Assembly (NCBI GenBank): GCA_003162415.1
Contig: PMOL01000005.1
Span: forward strand, 1 to 64,000
DNA from: Candidatus Dormiibacterota bacterium
GTDB lineage: Bacteria > Chloroflexota > Dormibacteria > Aeolococcales > Aeolococcaceae
Direction of reading: 5' to 3'
Length of the DNA: 64,000 bases
Shown here piece after piece: positions 19,389 to 28,105 of this stretch (within the stretch, counting starts at the first letter, position 1; every line of letters begins with the position of its first letter). The notes beneath the pieces were generated by a model that saw nothing but the letters and a program-made list of their open reading frames with translations, was not told the origin of the DNA and searched no databases. The translations under genes were made by a program, and so were the position numbers.

Positions 19389-20859
19389 TCAGGCCGGAAT
19401 GGACGCCTTCGACGACGACCACCTTCACGAGGAATGTGGCGTTTTCGGGGTGTTCCACCCGGGCGAGGACGTTGCCAATCTGACGTACTTCGGCCTGTAC
19501 TCGTTGCAGCATCGCGGACAGGAGTCCGCAGGAATCGCGGTCAGTGACGGTCGCGAGATTCGTATCCGCAAGGAGATGGGCCTCGTCTCGCAGGTGTTCG
19601 ACCAGGAGATCATCGACGGTCTCAAGGGCAACATCGCAATCGGGCACACGCGATACAGCACCACCGGAAGTGCACGGCTGCTCAACGCGCAGCCGATAGC
19701 CGTCGACCATCCGACCATCGGTCCCGTGGTGATCGCGCACAACGGCAACCTCGTCAACGCCACCAAGCTGCGCGACGAGCTCATCGCCAAGGGGTTCGAC
19801 TTCGAGACCACGAGCGATACGGAGGTGCTCGGAGCACTCCTCTCGCAGACGAAAGCCGACTCGCTGGAGCAGGCGCTTGCCGAAGCTCTGCCGCGCGTCG
19901 AGGGTGCGTACTGCCTCGTCTTCCTCACCAAGGACTCGCTGGTCGCCGCACGCGATCCCCTTGGTATCCGCCCACTATGCCTCGGCCGCTTCGGCGACGT
20001 CGACGCACCGGGTGGCACCGGGTACGTGATGGCGAGCGAGACCTGCGCGCTCGACGTCGTCGGCGCCACGTTCATCTGCGAGATCGAGCCGGGTGAGATC
20101 GTCACTGTCGATGCATCGGGGATGCGCAGCACCAGGATTCAGCGCACCGCCGCGCACCGTGCGATGTGCTCGTTCGAGTTCATCTACTTCGCGCGACCCG
20201 ACAGCGTGATGATGGGCAAGTCGCTGTACGAATCGCGCCGTCAGATGGGCCGGGAGCTGGCGCGCGAGGCGCCCGCCGACGCGGACATCGTGATCACCCT
20301 TCCGGACAGCGGTACCCCGGCTGCGATCGGCTATGCCGAGCAGTCGGGCCTGGCATTTGCGGAAGGCATGATCAAGTCGCGCTACATCACCCGCACCTTC
20401 ATCCAGCCCACGCAGCGCCTGCGCGAGGCGGGCATTCGCCTGAAGTTCAACCCGATGCGCCATGTGCTCGAAGGCCGCCGCGTGGTGCTCGTCGACGACT
20501 CGATCGTGCGCGGGACGACATCGCGTCGCATCATCGATGAGCTGCGCCGGGCCGGCGCGAGCGAGGTGCACATGCGCATCGCATCGCCGCCGATCGCATG
20601 GCCGTGTTTCATGGGCATCGACATCGCGTCGCGACGCGAGCTCATCGCAGCCGGTCATACCGAGCGTGAGATCGGTGCGATGCTCGGAGCCGATTCGCTG
20701 CGATACCTCAGCCTGGCAGGCCTGCGCCGCGCCATGGGACAACCCGACGGCAACGGGTTTTGCTTCGCCTGCTTCACCGGTTCGTACCCCGTTGACGTCC
20801 CCGCGCAACTCGAGATGGACAAGCTGGCGCTGGAGATTCCGGTAGCCGTCTCGTCCTGA
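19381..20859 (+). CDS. purF: Amidophosphoribosyltransferase, Fe-S type
   Basis: First committed step of purine synthesis: PRPP and glutamine give phosphoribosylamine. It is 492 aa. The catalytic Cys is in EECGVFG (residue 19), so an 18-residue propeptide must be removed. The PRPP loop is [16 protein letters not shown]. Four cysteines fit the [4Fe-4S] type known from Bacillus: one in AMCSFEF, one in WPCFMGID and the pair in [11 protein letters not shown]. It starts with GTG, overlapping purL by 8 nt, and is the last pur gene of the cluster. Confidence 0.95.
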   Translation: MSDQAGMDAFDDDHLHEECGVFGVFHPGEDVANLTYFGLYSLQHRGQESAGIAVSDGREIRIRKEMGLVSQVFDQEIIDGLKGNIAIGHTRYSTTGSARLLNAQPIAVDHPTIGPVVIAHNGNLVNATKLRDELIAKGFDFETTSDTEVLGALLSQTKADSLEQALAEALPRVEGAYCLVFLTKDSLVAARDPLGIRPLCLGRFGDVDAPGGTGYVMASETCALDVVGATFICEIEPGEIVTVDASGMRSTRIQRTAAHRAMCSFEFIYFARPDSVMMGKSLYESRRQMGRELAREAPADADIVITLPDSGTPAAIGYAEQSGLAFAEGMIKSRYITRTFIQPTQRLREAGIRLKFNPMRHVLEGRRVVLVDDSIVRGTTSRRIIDELRRAGASEVHMRIASPPIAWPCFMGIDIASRRELIAAGHTEREIGAMLGADSLRYLSLAGLRRAMGQPDGNGFCFACFTGSYPVDVPAQLEMDKLALEIPVAVSS

Positions 20860-20865
20860 GGACAC

Positions 20866-21843
20866 ATGGCACAGGTCGCGCAGGTGAGTGAGCACCTCGC
20901 GGAGATCCAGCGAGCCGCGGCGCGAATCCGGGGTCACGTTCGGCGGACGCCATTGCTCAAGGCTGACCTCGCCCCGGGGTTGAGGGTCAAGCCCGAGTCG
21001 CTCCAGCTCACCGGGTCCTTCAAGGCTCGGGGCGCCTTCAATGCCGTGCTCAGCCTCGTCGAACGTGAGCCGGACGTCGCCGGCGTGGTGACCCACAGCT
21101 CGGGAAACCACGGACAGGCACTCGCATGCGCGGCACGCGCAGCGGGGCTGCGTGCGACCATCGTGGTGCCCGAAGGCGTGACACCCGCGAAGATCGCTGG
21201 CATCAGGTCGTATGGGGCCACCGTCGTGACCGAGGGCGTCAGCTACGACAACCGCGAAGCGATTGCCGAGGCGATCGCGCGAACCGAGGGGCTGCGGTTG
21301 ATTCATCCCTACGACGACTGGGATGTCATCCACGGCGCCGGCACCACCGGGCTGGAGATCAGTGAGGATGTGCTCTCGGCCGGAGCCGTGGTGGTGCCGA
21401 TCGGTGGCGGTGGGCAGATCTCCGGCATCGCGCTCGCAATCGCCGGGCTGTCGCCCGAGACCGCGTTGATCGGTGTCGAGCCCGAGGCTGCCGATGATGC
21501 GGCGCAGAGTCTGCGGACCGGGACCCTGCAGACGCTCCCATCGGATCCGACGACCCTTGCCGAGGGGGTGAAGTCCAAATCCGTGGGTGAGCGGAATTTT
21601 GGCGTCATCGTCGGCGATGCTCTCGTCAGAGAGATCGTGACGGTATCCGAGGATGAGCTGACGGACGCGCTGCGGGTTGCCTGGATGCGGCTGAAGCTTG
21701 CAATCGAGCCGACCGGCGCGCTGGCCCTGGCCGCGTACCTCACCGGCCGCGTTCCCGCGGGGACCGCGGAGCATCCAACCGTGATCGTCCTCAGCGGCGG
21801 TAATTTCGATCCCGCCACGGTGGCCGTGCTGTTGTCCGCATAG
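20866..21843 (+). CDS. PLP-dependent threonine/serine dehydratase-like enzyme (fold type II)
   Basis: 325 aa. The PLP lysine is Lys53 in GSFKARGAFNAV, SSGNHGQALA binds the substrate carboxylate, and the tetraglycine phosphate loop is PIGGGGQISG. There is no C-terminal ACT domain, so this is the short catabolic threonine dehydratase or serine racemase/dehydratase type rather than feedback-regulated IlvA. It starts 6 nt after purF and is probably read through from the pur operon. The substrate cannot be fixed from sequence. Confidence 0.85.
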   Translation: MAQVAQVSEHLAEIQRAAARIRGHVRRTPLLKADLAPGLRVKPESLQLTGSFKARGAFNAVLSLVEREPDVAGVVTHSSGNHGQALACAARAAGLRATIVVPEGVTPAKIAGIRSYGATVVTEGVSYDNREAIAEAIARTEGLRLIHPYDDWDVIHGAGTTGLEISEDVLSAGAVVVPIGGGGQISGIALAIAGLSPETALIGVEPEAADDAAQSLRTGTLQTLPSDPTTLAEGVKSKSVGERNFGVIVGDALVREIVTVSEDELTDALRVAWMRLKLAIEPTGALALAAYLTGRVPAGTAEHPTVIVLSGGNFDPATVAVLLSA

Positions 21844-21867
21844 GCGGACAGCAAGCTACTCACCCGA

Positions 21868-22854
21868 TCAGTATCGGGTGCCCTCCGGCTGCGGCAGGGC
21901 GTCGAGCTCGGCCACGTGCGCTGCGCTGAGTTGCAGGTCGGCCGCGCCGGCGTTCTCCACCAGGTACTTCGGGGTTTTGGTACCCGGGATCGGCACCACG
22001 TGGTTGCCGCGTGCGAGAACCCACGCGAGCGCCACCTGAGCCGGCGTTGCGCCGGCACGTTCGGCGATCTCGCGCACGCGGCCGACGATGGCGAGGTTGC
22101 TGCGCAACGCGTCCTGCTGGAAGCGCGGCAGGTCGCGCCGGAAGTCGTCCTGCGGCAGGTCGTCGAATGACGCGAACCGTCCGGTGAGAAAACCCCGTCC
22201 CAGCGGCGAAAAGGGCAGGAACGCGATGCCCTGCTCCTCGCAGTACGGCAGGACCTCCGGCAGGGCATCGCGAGTCCAGAGGGACAGCTCGGACTGCACA
22301 GACGTGACCGGATAGACCGACTGCGCGCGCTTGATCTCACCAACCGACACCTCAGACAAGCCGATGTGGCGCGCCTTTCCTGCGGCGACCGTCTCGGCCA
22401 TCGCACCCCAGGTCTCCTCGATGGGCACCTCCGGGTCCACCCGGTGTAGCTGGTAAAGGTCGACATGATCGGTGCCGAGCCGCTTGAGGCTGCCATCGAT
22501 CGACGTCCGCACATGCTCGGGGCGGCCGTTGCGGCCCGCGCCGGGCGACGCCGTGCCGGGTCCGTAGGACGGCCCCGGGACACCCATCACCAGACCGACC
22601 TTCGTGGCCAGCACCGCTCGCTCGCGCTGGCCACCGGACAACGCCTCCCCGACCAGTTCCTCGTTGGTGTACGGGCCGTATGCATCGGCAGTATCGATGA
22701 GCGTCATGCCGAGGTCGAGCGCCGAGTGGATCACCGCGATCGACGTGGCGTCGTCGCGTGGTGCCGCCAGGTCGTACGAGGCGGTCATACCCATGCACCC
22801 GAGGCCGATGATGCCAACCTCGGGGCCGTTGCTACCAAGTCTCGTGGTTCGCAC
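21868..22854 (-). CDS. Aldo/keto reductase
   Basis: 328 aa NADPH-dependent oxidoreductase of the YajO/Tas-like branch. It starts TTRLGSNGPEVGIIGLGCMG. The tetrad elements are DTADAYG (Asp, Tyr), ATKVGLV (Lys) and YQLHRVD (His). VVPIPGTKTPKYL is the cofactor-phosphate region near the C-terminus. The start is a GTG 6 nt downstream of a truncated DUF2255 gene. It converges with the PLP-dehydratase gene, separated by 24 bp. Substrate unknown. Confidence 0.9.
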   Translation of the reverse strand: MRTTRLGSNGPEVGIIGLGCMGMTASYDLAAPRDDATSIAVIHSALDLGMTLIDTADAYGPYTNEELVGEALSGGQRERAVLATKVGLVMGVPGPSYGPGTASPGAGRNGRPEHVRTSIDGSLKRLGTDHVDLYQLHRVDPEVPIEETWGAMAETVAAGKARHIGLSEVSVGEIKRAQSVYPVTSVQSELSLWTRDALPEVLPYCEEQGIAFLPFSPLGRGFLTGRFASFDDLPQDDFRRDLPRFQQDALRSNLAIVGRVREIAERAGATPAQVALAWVLARGNHVVPIPGTKTPKYLVENAGAADLQLSAAHVAELDALPQPEGTRY

Positions 22855-22860
22855 TTTGCT

Positions 22861-22953
22861 TCACTTCCTCACGCCGTCGCGCCTCATCGGTGCGAGCCTC
22901 AGTTCCTCTGCTGCCCCGATCGTCTCGAACTCCTGGCTGGTCCACATGCTCAT
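22861..22953 (-). pseudogene. Truncated DUF2255-family gene (N-terminal 30 codons)
   Basis: A good Shine-Dalgarno (AGGAG) precedes an ATG at 22953. The reading frame gives MWTSQEFETIGAAEELRLAP, then RRDG, which resembles the start of DUF2255 proteins. It stops after only 30 residues, before the conserved tryptophan-rich core those proteins normally carry. No continuation appears in other frames, because the aldo/keto reductase starts 6 nt later. Most likely the gene was cut when the reductase was joined to it. The rest of the 22955-23165 gap holds no gene I recognise. Confidence 0.5.
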
Positions 22954-23171
22954 CGGCCGGGCTCCTGTCCGTTCGGATATGAGCACCAATGGTGCCCGAG
23001 GCGCGCCGGCTGATGCCGGATTGGGACTGAGCGCCGTCGGGCAGGTCCGAGGCCGCGCCGCATCCAAACCCGGACGCTGCCTCGTGGAGCCGGACCCAGA
23101 ACCAGCTCATAGACACCGAACGCCGCAAACGTTATTGTTGTCAGCAGGGGCACCTATTTGGGGGAATGGGA

Positions 23172-23360
23172 ATGAAGGTACTGCTGTCGCCGACGGATCA
23201 GAAGCGCGCCCGGCAGTGGCTTGCCGACGTGAACGAGGATCTCGACCTCATCCGCTATCCGACCCGCGTACAGCTGTTGCGCGCAATCGATGAGGCGGCG
23301 CGGCGGGCGGAAAGTCATGCGCGTCTCGACTACGCACTGGAGCGTCTGCCCCGGCTCTGA
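23172..23360 (+). CDS. Small hypothetical protein (62 aa)
   Basis: I do not recognise this gene. It encodes 62 aa, charged and probably helical (VNEDLDLIRYPTRVQLLRAI; EAARRAESHARL), with no transmembrane segment. I chose the ATG at 23172 because GGGGGA at 23160-23165 gives a 6-nt Shine-Dalgarno spacing; an ATG two codons upstream would be too close to it. Codon use is GC-rich in third positions, like real genes here. It stands alone between divergent neighbours and might be a small regulator or adaptor, without direct evidence. Confidence 0.5.
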   Translation: MKVLLSPTDQKRARQWLADVNEDLDLIRYPTRVQLLRAIDEAARRAESHARLDYALERLPRL

Positions 23361-23386
23361 GGGACCGGTCACGCGTTCGGGTCAAC

Positions 23387-24220
23387 CTAAGGGTGGCCTC
23401 GCCGATCGTCGCTACCTCCAACACGCGGTATGCGTCGCACGGCACCTGGCGGGATGACGTCACCCCCACCTGCTGGCGCCTTTTGCGCCCCAGCGCCGGT
23501 GATGAGTCGCTCGCGGTCGAACAACGCCGAGACAATCCGAAACAGAACGATGTCGGCAATGAGCAGGATCACTGCGAACACCACCGCGAGCGTGACGCTT
23601 GGAGTGAAGACATCGAAAGACACCAAGGCCACCACCGCGAGCGGTGGCAGGCTCGAGAGCGTCCCCAGTTGCTGAGCAACTCGGACATCGCTCGCTCGCG
23701 CTGAGATCCCGATCCCCACCCAGATCGACCATCCGGCCAGGAGGGGCGCGAAGAGGACCTCGGCGATGATGTGGGGCCCCTGCCCGAGCGCCGAGACCAC
23801 CAGCGCGTTGCTCGCGAAAAGCCGCGCGCAGAGCTGGATCACTGCGAAAAGGATGTATCCCATCCCGACCGCCGGGACCACGACGCCGAGCGCCTTGCCG
23901 AGCAGCAGTTCCTCGCGTCGAAGCGGTGTCGTGAGCAGGGGCTCGAGGGTGCCCTGCTCGCGCTCCCCGACCACCGAGTACGCGGCAATGACCGCGGGGA
24001 GCAACGCGGGCGCAATCAGCAGGAGCAGGAACGTGGAGCCGACCGCCTTGTCGACCGCAGCCGCCCCAACCGTCGGACCGATCCGGAAGATGATGACCAG
24101 GGGCTCGACCAGAAACACGAGCGGCAGCACCGCCATGGTTCCGATGATGAACGGGCTGCGCCGATACTCGCGAAGCTCCTTGCGGAGTACCGCGGTCATA
24201 CGGCCGACGCTGAACTTCAT
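23387..24220 (-). CDS. ABC-2 type exporter permease
   Basis: 277 aa integral membrane protein with about six hydrophobic segments (GTMAVLPLVFLVEPLVIIF; FLLLLIAPALLPAVIAAYSVV; GVVVPAVGMGYILFAVIQL; VLFAPLLAGWSIWVGIGI; LAVVFAVILLIADIVLF). GEREQGTLEPLLTTPLRREELLLGK is the conserved cytoplasmic signature of NatB/ABC-2 permeases. The roughly 40-residue C-terminal tail is polar and glycine-rich. It overlaps the ATPase gene by 4 nt (ATGA). Likely exports a drug, lipid or ion; the substrate is unknown. Confidence 0.85.
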   Translation of the reverse strand: MKFSVGRMTAVLRKELREYRRSPFIIGTMAVLPLVFLVEPLVIIFRIGPTVGAAAVDKAVGSTFLLLLIAPALLPAVIAAYSVVGEREQGTLEPLLTTPLRREELLLGKALGVVVPAVGMGYILFAVIQLCARLFASNALVVSALGQGPHIIAEVLFAPLLAGWSIWVGIGISARASDVRVAQQLGTLSSLPPLAVVALVSFDVFTPSVTLAVVFAVILLIADIVLFRIVSALFDRERLITGAGAQKAPAGGGDVIPPGAVRRIPRVGGSDDRRGHP

Positions 24221-25206
24221 CGCGCGGCTGCCTCAGGATCGTCATCGATCAACTGCAGGTAGACGTCCTCGAGCGAGTGCTGGGACTCCGTGATCGAGAC
24301 CACGTCGGCACCCGCGCTCACCAGCGCTCGGGTGACGTGCGGAGCCATATTCCGCGGATCGTCGACCGTCAGCACGTAGCTGCTCGGCCCCTCGGGTCGC
24401 CAGCTCTCCACGCCGGTGGTGGAGCCGAAGATCGCATCCGGCGCTGGGAGCGGAGCCAGGGTTTCCACCACCAACGATCGGCTGAACAATCGCTCGCGGA
24501 GCTCGTCAGGGCGGCCCACCGAGCGCAGCGTGGTGTTGAGGATGGCGACGCGATCACAGAGTCGCTCCGCCTCGTCGAGGCGGTGAGTCGTCAGGAAGAC
24601 GGTGACTCCGCGCTGGCGCAATCCGTTGATGAGGTCAAGGACTTCATGCGCGGCGACCGGATCCAACCCTGACGTCGGCTCGTCGAGGAACATCACCGCC
24701 GGCTCGTTGAGCAGCGCCCGGGCAAGGCCGACCCGCTGGCGCAGTCCCTTCGACAGATTGCCGCACAGGTCACGTGCTCGAGCGGTGAGGTTCACGGATT
24801 CGAGCGCCTCAGCGATGCGTGGGCCAGGATTCCGCTGACCGTACAGACCGGCGAAGAGCTGGAGGTTCTCGGCAACCGTGAGCCGTTTGTAGAGGCCGGG
24901 ATTCTCCGGCATGATCGCGATTCGCTGACGGATCTCGGGCCCGTTGTTCGACGTCAGCGGGATGCCGGCGACGCTCGCGGAGCCCGAGGTCGGCGCTATG
25001 AGCGTTCCCAGAGCCCGCACCGTGGTCGTCTTCCCGGCCCCGTTGGGTCCGAGGAACCCGAACACCTCACCCGGAGCGACGGTGAACGACACGTCCTCGA
25101 ACGCCAGGCGCTCGCCGAAACGCTTGGTGAGGTGATCGACGACCAGGGCTGGACTTCCGCCGGCGGGCGGATCTTCACCACGAGTGATGCCCACCATTTC
25201 GTCCAC
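24217..25206 (-). CDS. ABC transporter ATP-binding protein
   Basis: 329 aa. Walker A GPNGAGKTT is at 53-61, signature LSKGLRQRVGLARALL near 150, Walker B VMFLDEPTSGLDP near 172 and the switch His in TTHRLDEAE. A C-terminal extension of about 90 residues is typical of CcmA/NatA-like exporter ATPases. The start is GTG at 25206, 2 nt after the DUF1801 gene. It pairs with the downstream permease. Confidence 0.92.
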   Translation of the reverse strand: MDEMVGITRGEDPPAGGSPALVVDHLTKRFGERLAFEDVSFTVAPGEVFGFLGPNGAGKTTTVRALGTLIAPTSGSASVAGIPLTSNNGPEIRQRIAIMPENPGLYKRLTVAENLQLFAGLYGQRNPGPRIAEALESVNLTARARDLCGNLSKGLRQRVGLARALLNEPAVMFLDEPTSGLDPVAAHEVLDLINGLRQRGVTVFLTTHRLDEAERLCDRVAILNTTLRSVGRPDELRERLFSRSLVVETLAPLPAPDAIFGSTTGVESWRPEGPSSYVLTVDDPRNMAPHVTRALVSAGADVVSITESQHSLEDVYLQLIDDDPEAAAR

Positions 25207-25208
25207 GA

Positions 25209-25577
25209 TTATCGCGGTGTCGTGTGGGCGGCCCTTGCACCCTTCGTTTTCACACGCTGCTCGATGAGCTTCCTGATCGCCGCGAGCGGCAACGGCTGAT
25301 CAAGGGGAAACTGCAGCGTTGCCCTGGCGACGATGTGCTGCTCCAACCCGACGGCACTCGCCTCGTCCAGCGTGAAGGGATACAGACCGATGTGATGTGC
25401 ATGTTTCTGGAAATAGGCGAGACGTCCGTTGAGGTGGTAGAACGGCATGCCATAGCTGATGCGCTCATCGGCGTCCGGCGCCGCCGCACGGATGGTTGCG
25501 CGCAGCTCGGCAAGCATCGGCCGCGTCGCGGCGGGTGTGCCGGCGATGTACTCGTCGACATTTTTGGGTGTACCCAC
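25209..25577 (-). CDS. DUF1801-family protein
   Basis: 122 aa. The sequence has the DUF1801/YdhG pattern: VDEYIAGTPAATRPMLAELR, ADERISYGMPFYHLNGRLAYF and HHIGLYPF, then LDQPLPLAAIRKLIEQRVK. The molecular role of the family is not established. It is the first gene ahead of the ABC ATPase (2-nt gap), so it is probably co-expressed with the exporter. The start is GTG, with a TAAGGT box 7 nt upstream. Confidence 0.8.
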   Translation of the reverse strand: MGTPKNVDEYIAGTPAATRPMLAELRATIRAAAPDADERISYGMPFYHLNGRLAYFQKHAHHIGLYPFTLDEASAVGLEQHIVARATLQFPLDQPLPLAAIRKLIEQRVKTKGARAAHTTPR

Positions 25578-25584
25578 GGCGCTT

Positions 25585-25590
25585 ACCTTA
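25585..25590 (-). promoter_or_regulatory. Putative -10 box (TAAGGT), DUF1801-ABC operon
   Basis: On the minus strand TAAGGT is followed by 7 nt and then the GTG of the DUF1801 gene. This is the same leaderless layout as for guaB3, purB and purM. Confidence 0.4.
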
Positions 25591-25640
25591 GCGCCGAGAT
25601 CTGCCGGCCGCCGCCCGATCTTCGGGCCGTGTGTCGCCGC

Positions 25641-26138
25641 CTAAGTAAGCGGCTCCGCCTCCGGACGTGTCGAGGCGAGGGCCGCGGCCAGCTGGTGGAC
25701 GGCCTGCTCGCCTACCTCGGATTGAGTCGTGCGACTCTGGCCCCAGCCTCCTCCGGGGTGGTGGATCTCGAGTACCACCGCCTCCCTGGGGAATCGAATG
25801 ATCCGGGCCTCAATGGGCCCCGCGGAGGTCTGGAGCGTTGCACTGCCGGCACGCATCAACTCTGCGACGGTGTTGCGTATGACCTCGCCATGTCGCTGTT
25901 CCATCTCCTGGACCGTGGCGATGTAGAGCCGAGCGCCAGCTTCGGCCTGGGCCTGAAGCTCGGCGATCTCCTCATCGGCTAGCTTCGGCATGGGTGTGCC
26001 CACGGGCGCGTAGCCCATGGAGAAGGGTTTCGGCCGGCGCCAGGGAAGGGGAGCGCGCGGCCGCCGGAACCCACTGCTCCGCAGCATGTATGCGTAGGCA
26101 GGGTCACGGATGGCGACGACCCAGACCGGAAAAGGCAT
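25641..26138 (-). CDS. Hypothetical protein
   Basis: I do not recognise this gene. It encodes 165 aa if the ATG at 26138 is used; ATGs at 26018 and 25991 are alternatives. The stretch from MPKLADEEIAELQAQAEAGA on is helical and charged, followed by a short beta-like part (ATLQTSAGPIEARIIRF, AVVLEIHHPGGGWG). The N-terminal 45 residues are Pro/Arg-rich and less convincing as protein. No signal peptide or membrane segment is seen. It starts the accessory stretch where coding density falls. Confidence 0.4.
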   Translation of the reverse strand: MPFPVWVVAIRDPAYAYMLRSSGFRRPRAPLPWRRPKPFSMGYAPVGTPMPKLADEEIAELQAQAEAGARLYIATVQEMEQRHGEVIRNTVAELMRAGSATLQTSAGPIEARIIRFPREAVVLEIHHPGGGWGQSRTTQSEVGEQAVHQLAAALASTRPEAEPLT

Positions 26139-26230
26139 CAGACGTCAGCTATTGTGCGACGAATCGTCGACCGGCGTTAGGCAGGGCGGTCGGCCAACTT
26201 TCCGGATACGAGCGGGTCCATTCTGTCCAG

Positions 26231-26347
26231 ATGAGCGGCCTCACTGGTCTTCTGGCTCTGGCCGCCTCAATCGCCGCGACCGTCTACTGGTGGTGGGCTT
26301 TCATCGAGATTGCGCGGATTCCCGGAGGCATGCGAACCATCCGATAA
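26231..26347 (+). CDS. Possible single-pass small membrane protein (38 aa)
   Basis: A short frame with one clear hydrophobic helix, GLLALAASIAATVYWWWAFI, followed by a positively charged tail (GGMRTIR). The ATG is preceded by CATTCT at 6 nt, a weak match to the local -10 pattern; there is no Shine-Dalgarno. The hydrophobic composition and the WWW motif make chance less likely, but the evidence is thin. Confidence 0.28.
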   Translation: MSGLTGLLALAASIAATVYWWWAFIEIARIPGGMRTIR

Positions 26348-26410
26348 GCAGGTGTGGGTCCCAGGCGGCTCAACGACGAATCAAGGGGGCTAACGCGAGG
26401 AGAGCGCCAA

Positions 26411-26959
26411 CTATCTGGCGGCGGCACCGGGGCCGCCGATTGGTGTGGTACCCGATAGGTCTTTGAAAAGCCAACGCTGCACCATCCGAGCCGCGCGGAG
26501 GTTGGTGTGGCGGAAGTCAGAACTCACGATGCCACCAACCACGAGGATGAGCGTCAGCGTCGCCGCACCGATCACGGCACTCTGCCAGGTTGCGAAGCGC
26601 TGCGCGCTCAAGATGAGACAGAGTGCCCGGGGCCCGCAGGGTGGGTAAATGTACGTCATCAGCGACGTCCAAACACCAAGAGCGATCCCGGCTACTGCGG
26701 CAGCCAAATCAAAGATCGCGACTCTTGAGACGTGGGGGCTCACAGCAATTGAGACCAGTAGCACTAGAGCCGCTGCGGCTCCGCCACACAAGACGCACAG
26801 CCTCGGCTCGAAACTGGGCCGCGCTGCGCAGAGTGCAAGGGTTCCCAAGCCTCTGCCGGGACAAGATGGAAGGTAGGTAAGGAGCGCCATCCACAGACCA
26901 ACTCCAACCCCCATCGGAACGGACACCGCCCCAACGGCATACGCGAGGATGCGCCTCAT
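26411..26959 (-). CDS. Four-helix membrane protein with an internal duplication
   Basis: 182 aa. Two halves repeat the same plan. The first has GLWMALLTYLPSCPGRG then LALCA and a long hydrophobic helix. The second has GVWTSLMTYIYPPCGPRA then LILSA and another helix. Each half has two transmembrane segments with a Cys-Pro/Cys-Gly-Pro loop between them. The C-terminal roughly 35 residues are soluble and basic. No family is recognised. A TAGCAT box lies 7 nt before the ATG. Confidence 0.5.
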   Translation of the reverse strand: MRRILAYAVGAVSVPMGVGVGLWMALLTYLPSCPGRGLGTLALCAARPSFEPRLCVLCGGAAAALVLLVSIAVSPHVSRVAIFDLAAAVAGIALGVWTSLMTYIYPPCGPRALCLILSAQRFATWQSAVIGAATLTLILVVGGIVSSDFRHTNLRAARMVQRWLFKDLSGTTPIGGPGAAAR

Positions 26960-26966
26960 CCGGTAG

Positions 26967-26972
26967 ATGCTA
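26967..26972 (-). promoter_or_regulatory. Putative -10 box (TAGCAT) for the duplicated membrane protein
   Basis: On the minus strand TAGCAT is followed by 7 nt and the ATG at 26959, with no Shine-Dalgarno. The arrangement matches other leaderless starts here. The 27000-27138 stretch beyond it has no recognisable gene. Confidence 0.4.
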
Positions 26973-27138
26973 GCGCGGGCATCAGTTCGGCGAGGTGTGT
27001 TCTACCTACCGGCGGGGGTAGGCCTCAACTGGACGATACGTCTGCTGCCGAACTTTGAATGTGCTGAGATAGGTGATGGTCGCTTAGGCGAGCATCCACC
27101 AATGTCGGCAGAGAAGCTTGGTTCAACCTGCTTCTGCA

Positions 27139-27815
27139 CTAGGTGATGCTCGGCGCTGTGTCGTCAATAACCCGGACCCCAATCGCCGAGCCGATTCGGT
27201 CGATGTCCGTCCGCGTCCATGCTCCATGACGCAATTCGAATAGATGCGCGAAGTCATCGCCGACGAAGGATGCCAGGAACTGACCCCGCAAGGGACTATT
27301 GACTAGGCCTAACTGTCGAGCCCTTGGCTGTACGGTGATTTGACGAACGCCAAGTCGAGGGAACTCGCGCCGATGCACGACTCCTTGAACGGACACAGTA
27401 GCCCCCGACACTCTGACGCTTGAGCGAAGGCTGAGTGCATACCACACGCCCATTATCACCGCGGCCGCTCCGACCACTGGACGACGGAGCCGGTCCCGCT
27501 TCTCACGATAACCGAGCCGATCCCCGCAACCAGAATCACAACCAGACTAACGCCGAGGATGCCGCGACCACTTGGGCGTACAACGCAATCGGTGGTGGCT
27601 CCAGCGGAGCCGGCTGGAGGTAGAGATACATCCGTCCCCGAGGGCGAGCCCGCCGTGTCGTAGGCAGCTCGCGCGGCGCAAAGAGCGCGTCACTCGTCGC
27701 GCCCGCCGTCCGTGCCGCGGCCGCAGCCTGCGCCGCCGCGGTTGCTCGGGCTTCGTTGCCCCCGAAAACCGCCAGAGCCCATTGCTTCCATTCGGCGTCG
27801 GTGGACGCCTCTGCA
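27139..27815 (-). pseudogene. Frameshifted gene for a two-helix, PH-like membrane protein
   Basis: Three reading frames read in turn as one plausible protein. The first has EWKQWALAVFGGNEARA and an Ala-rich helix (to about 27690). The next has AARAAYDTAGSPSGTDVSLP and a transmembrane helix GILGVSLVVILVAGIGSVI (to about 27508). The last has REKRDRLRRP, a second helix VVGAAAVIMGVWYAL and a beta-rich domain like bacterial PH domains (VRVSGATVSVQGVVHRREF) to the stop at 27139. One-base changes near 27690 and 27508 would restore it. The last part alone could be a 112-aa frame from the GTG at 27477, but it would lack the first helix. The 5' end is not defined. Confidence 0.45.
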
Positions 27816-28105
27816 CTGGCTAACGGAACCGAATCTCCAAGCGTCGACACGCCCAAGATGCTGCACCGCGGCTTCGTCGGGAGAGCCACGCCAAGGGAAA
27901 CGATTTTGCTACGAATGGACGTCCAGGTTCCGCGATGCCACTGGGCGGGAACGAGTGACAACCATTTCACCCAGGGCAACCGGCCAACCTCCGCGACCAG
28001 TAGGGCCTGTCCTTGCACCACCGAGGATTCGCCAATGTCGCCAGAGGATCCCAGGCAACCGCCCGAAACACGCCCGGGGCACGTATGCCCGAAGCACTTG
28101 TGCGA
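27816..28105. other. No supported gene
   Basis: This spacer precedes the frameshifted gene on the minus strand. A minus-strand frame stays open through it but shows no recognisable domain or plausible start. I see no tRNA and no terminator. Confidence 0.4.
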
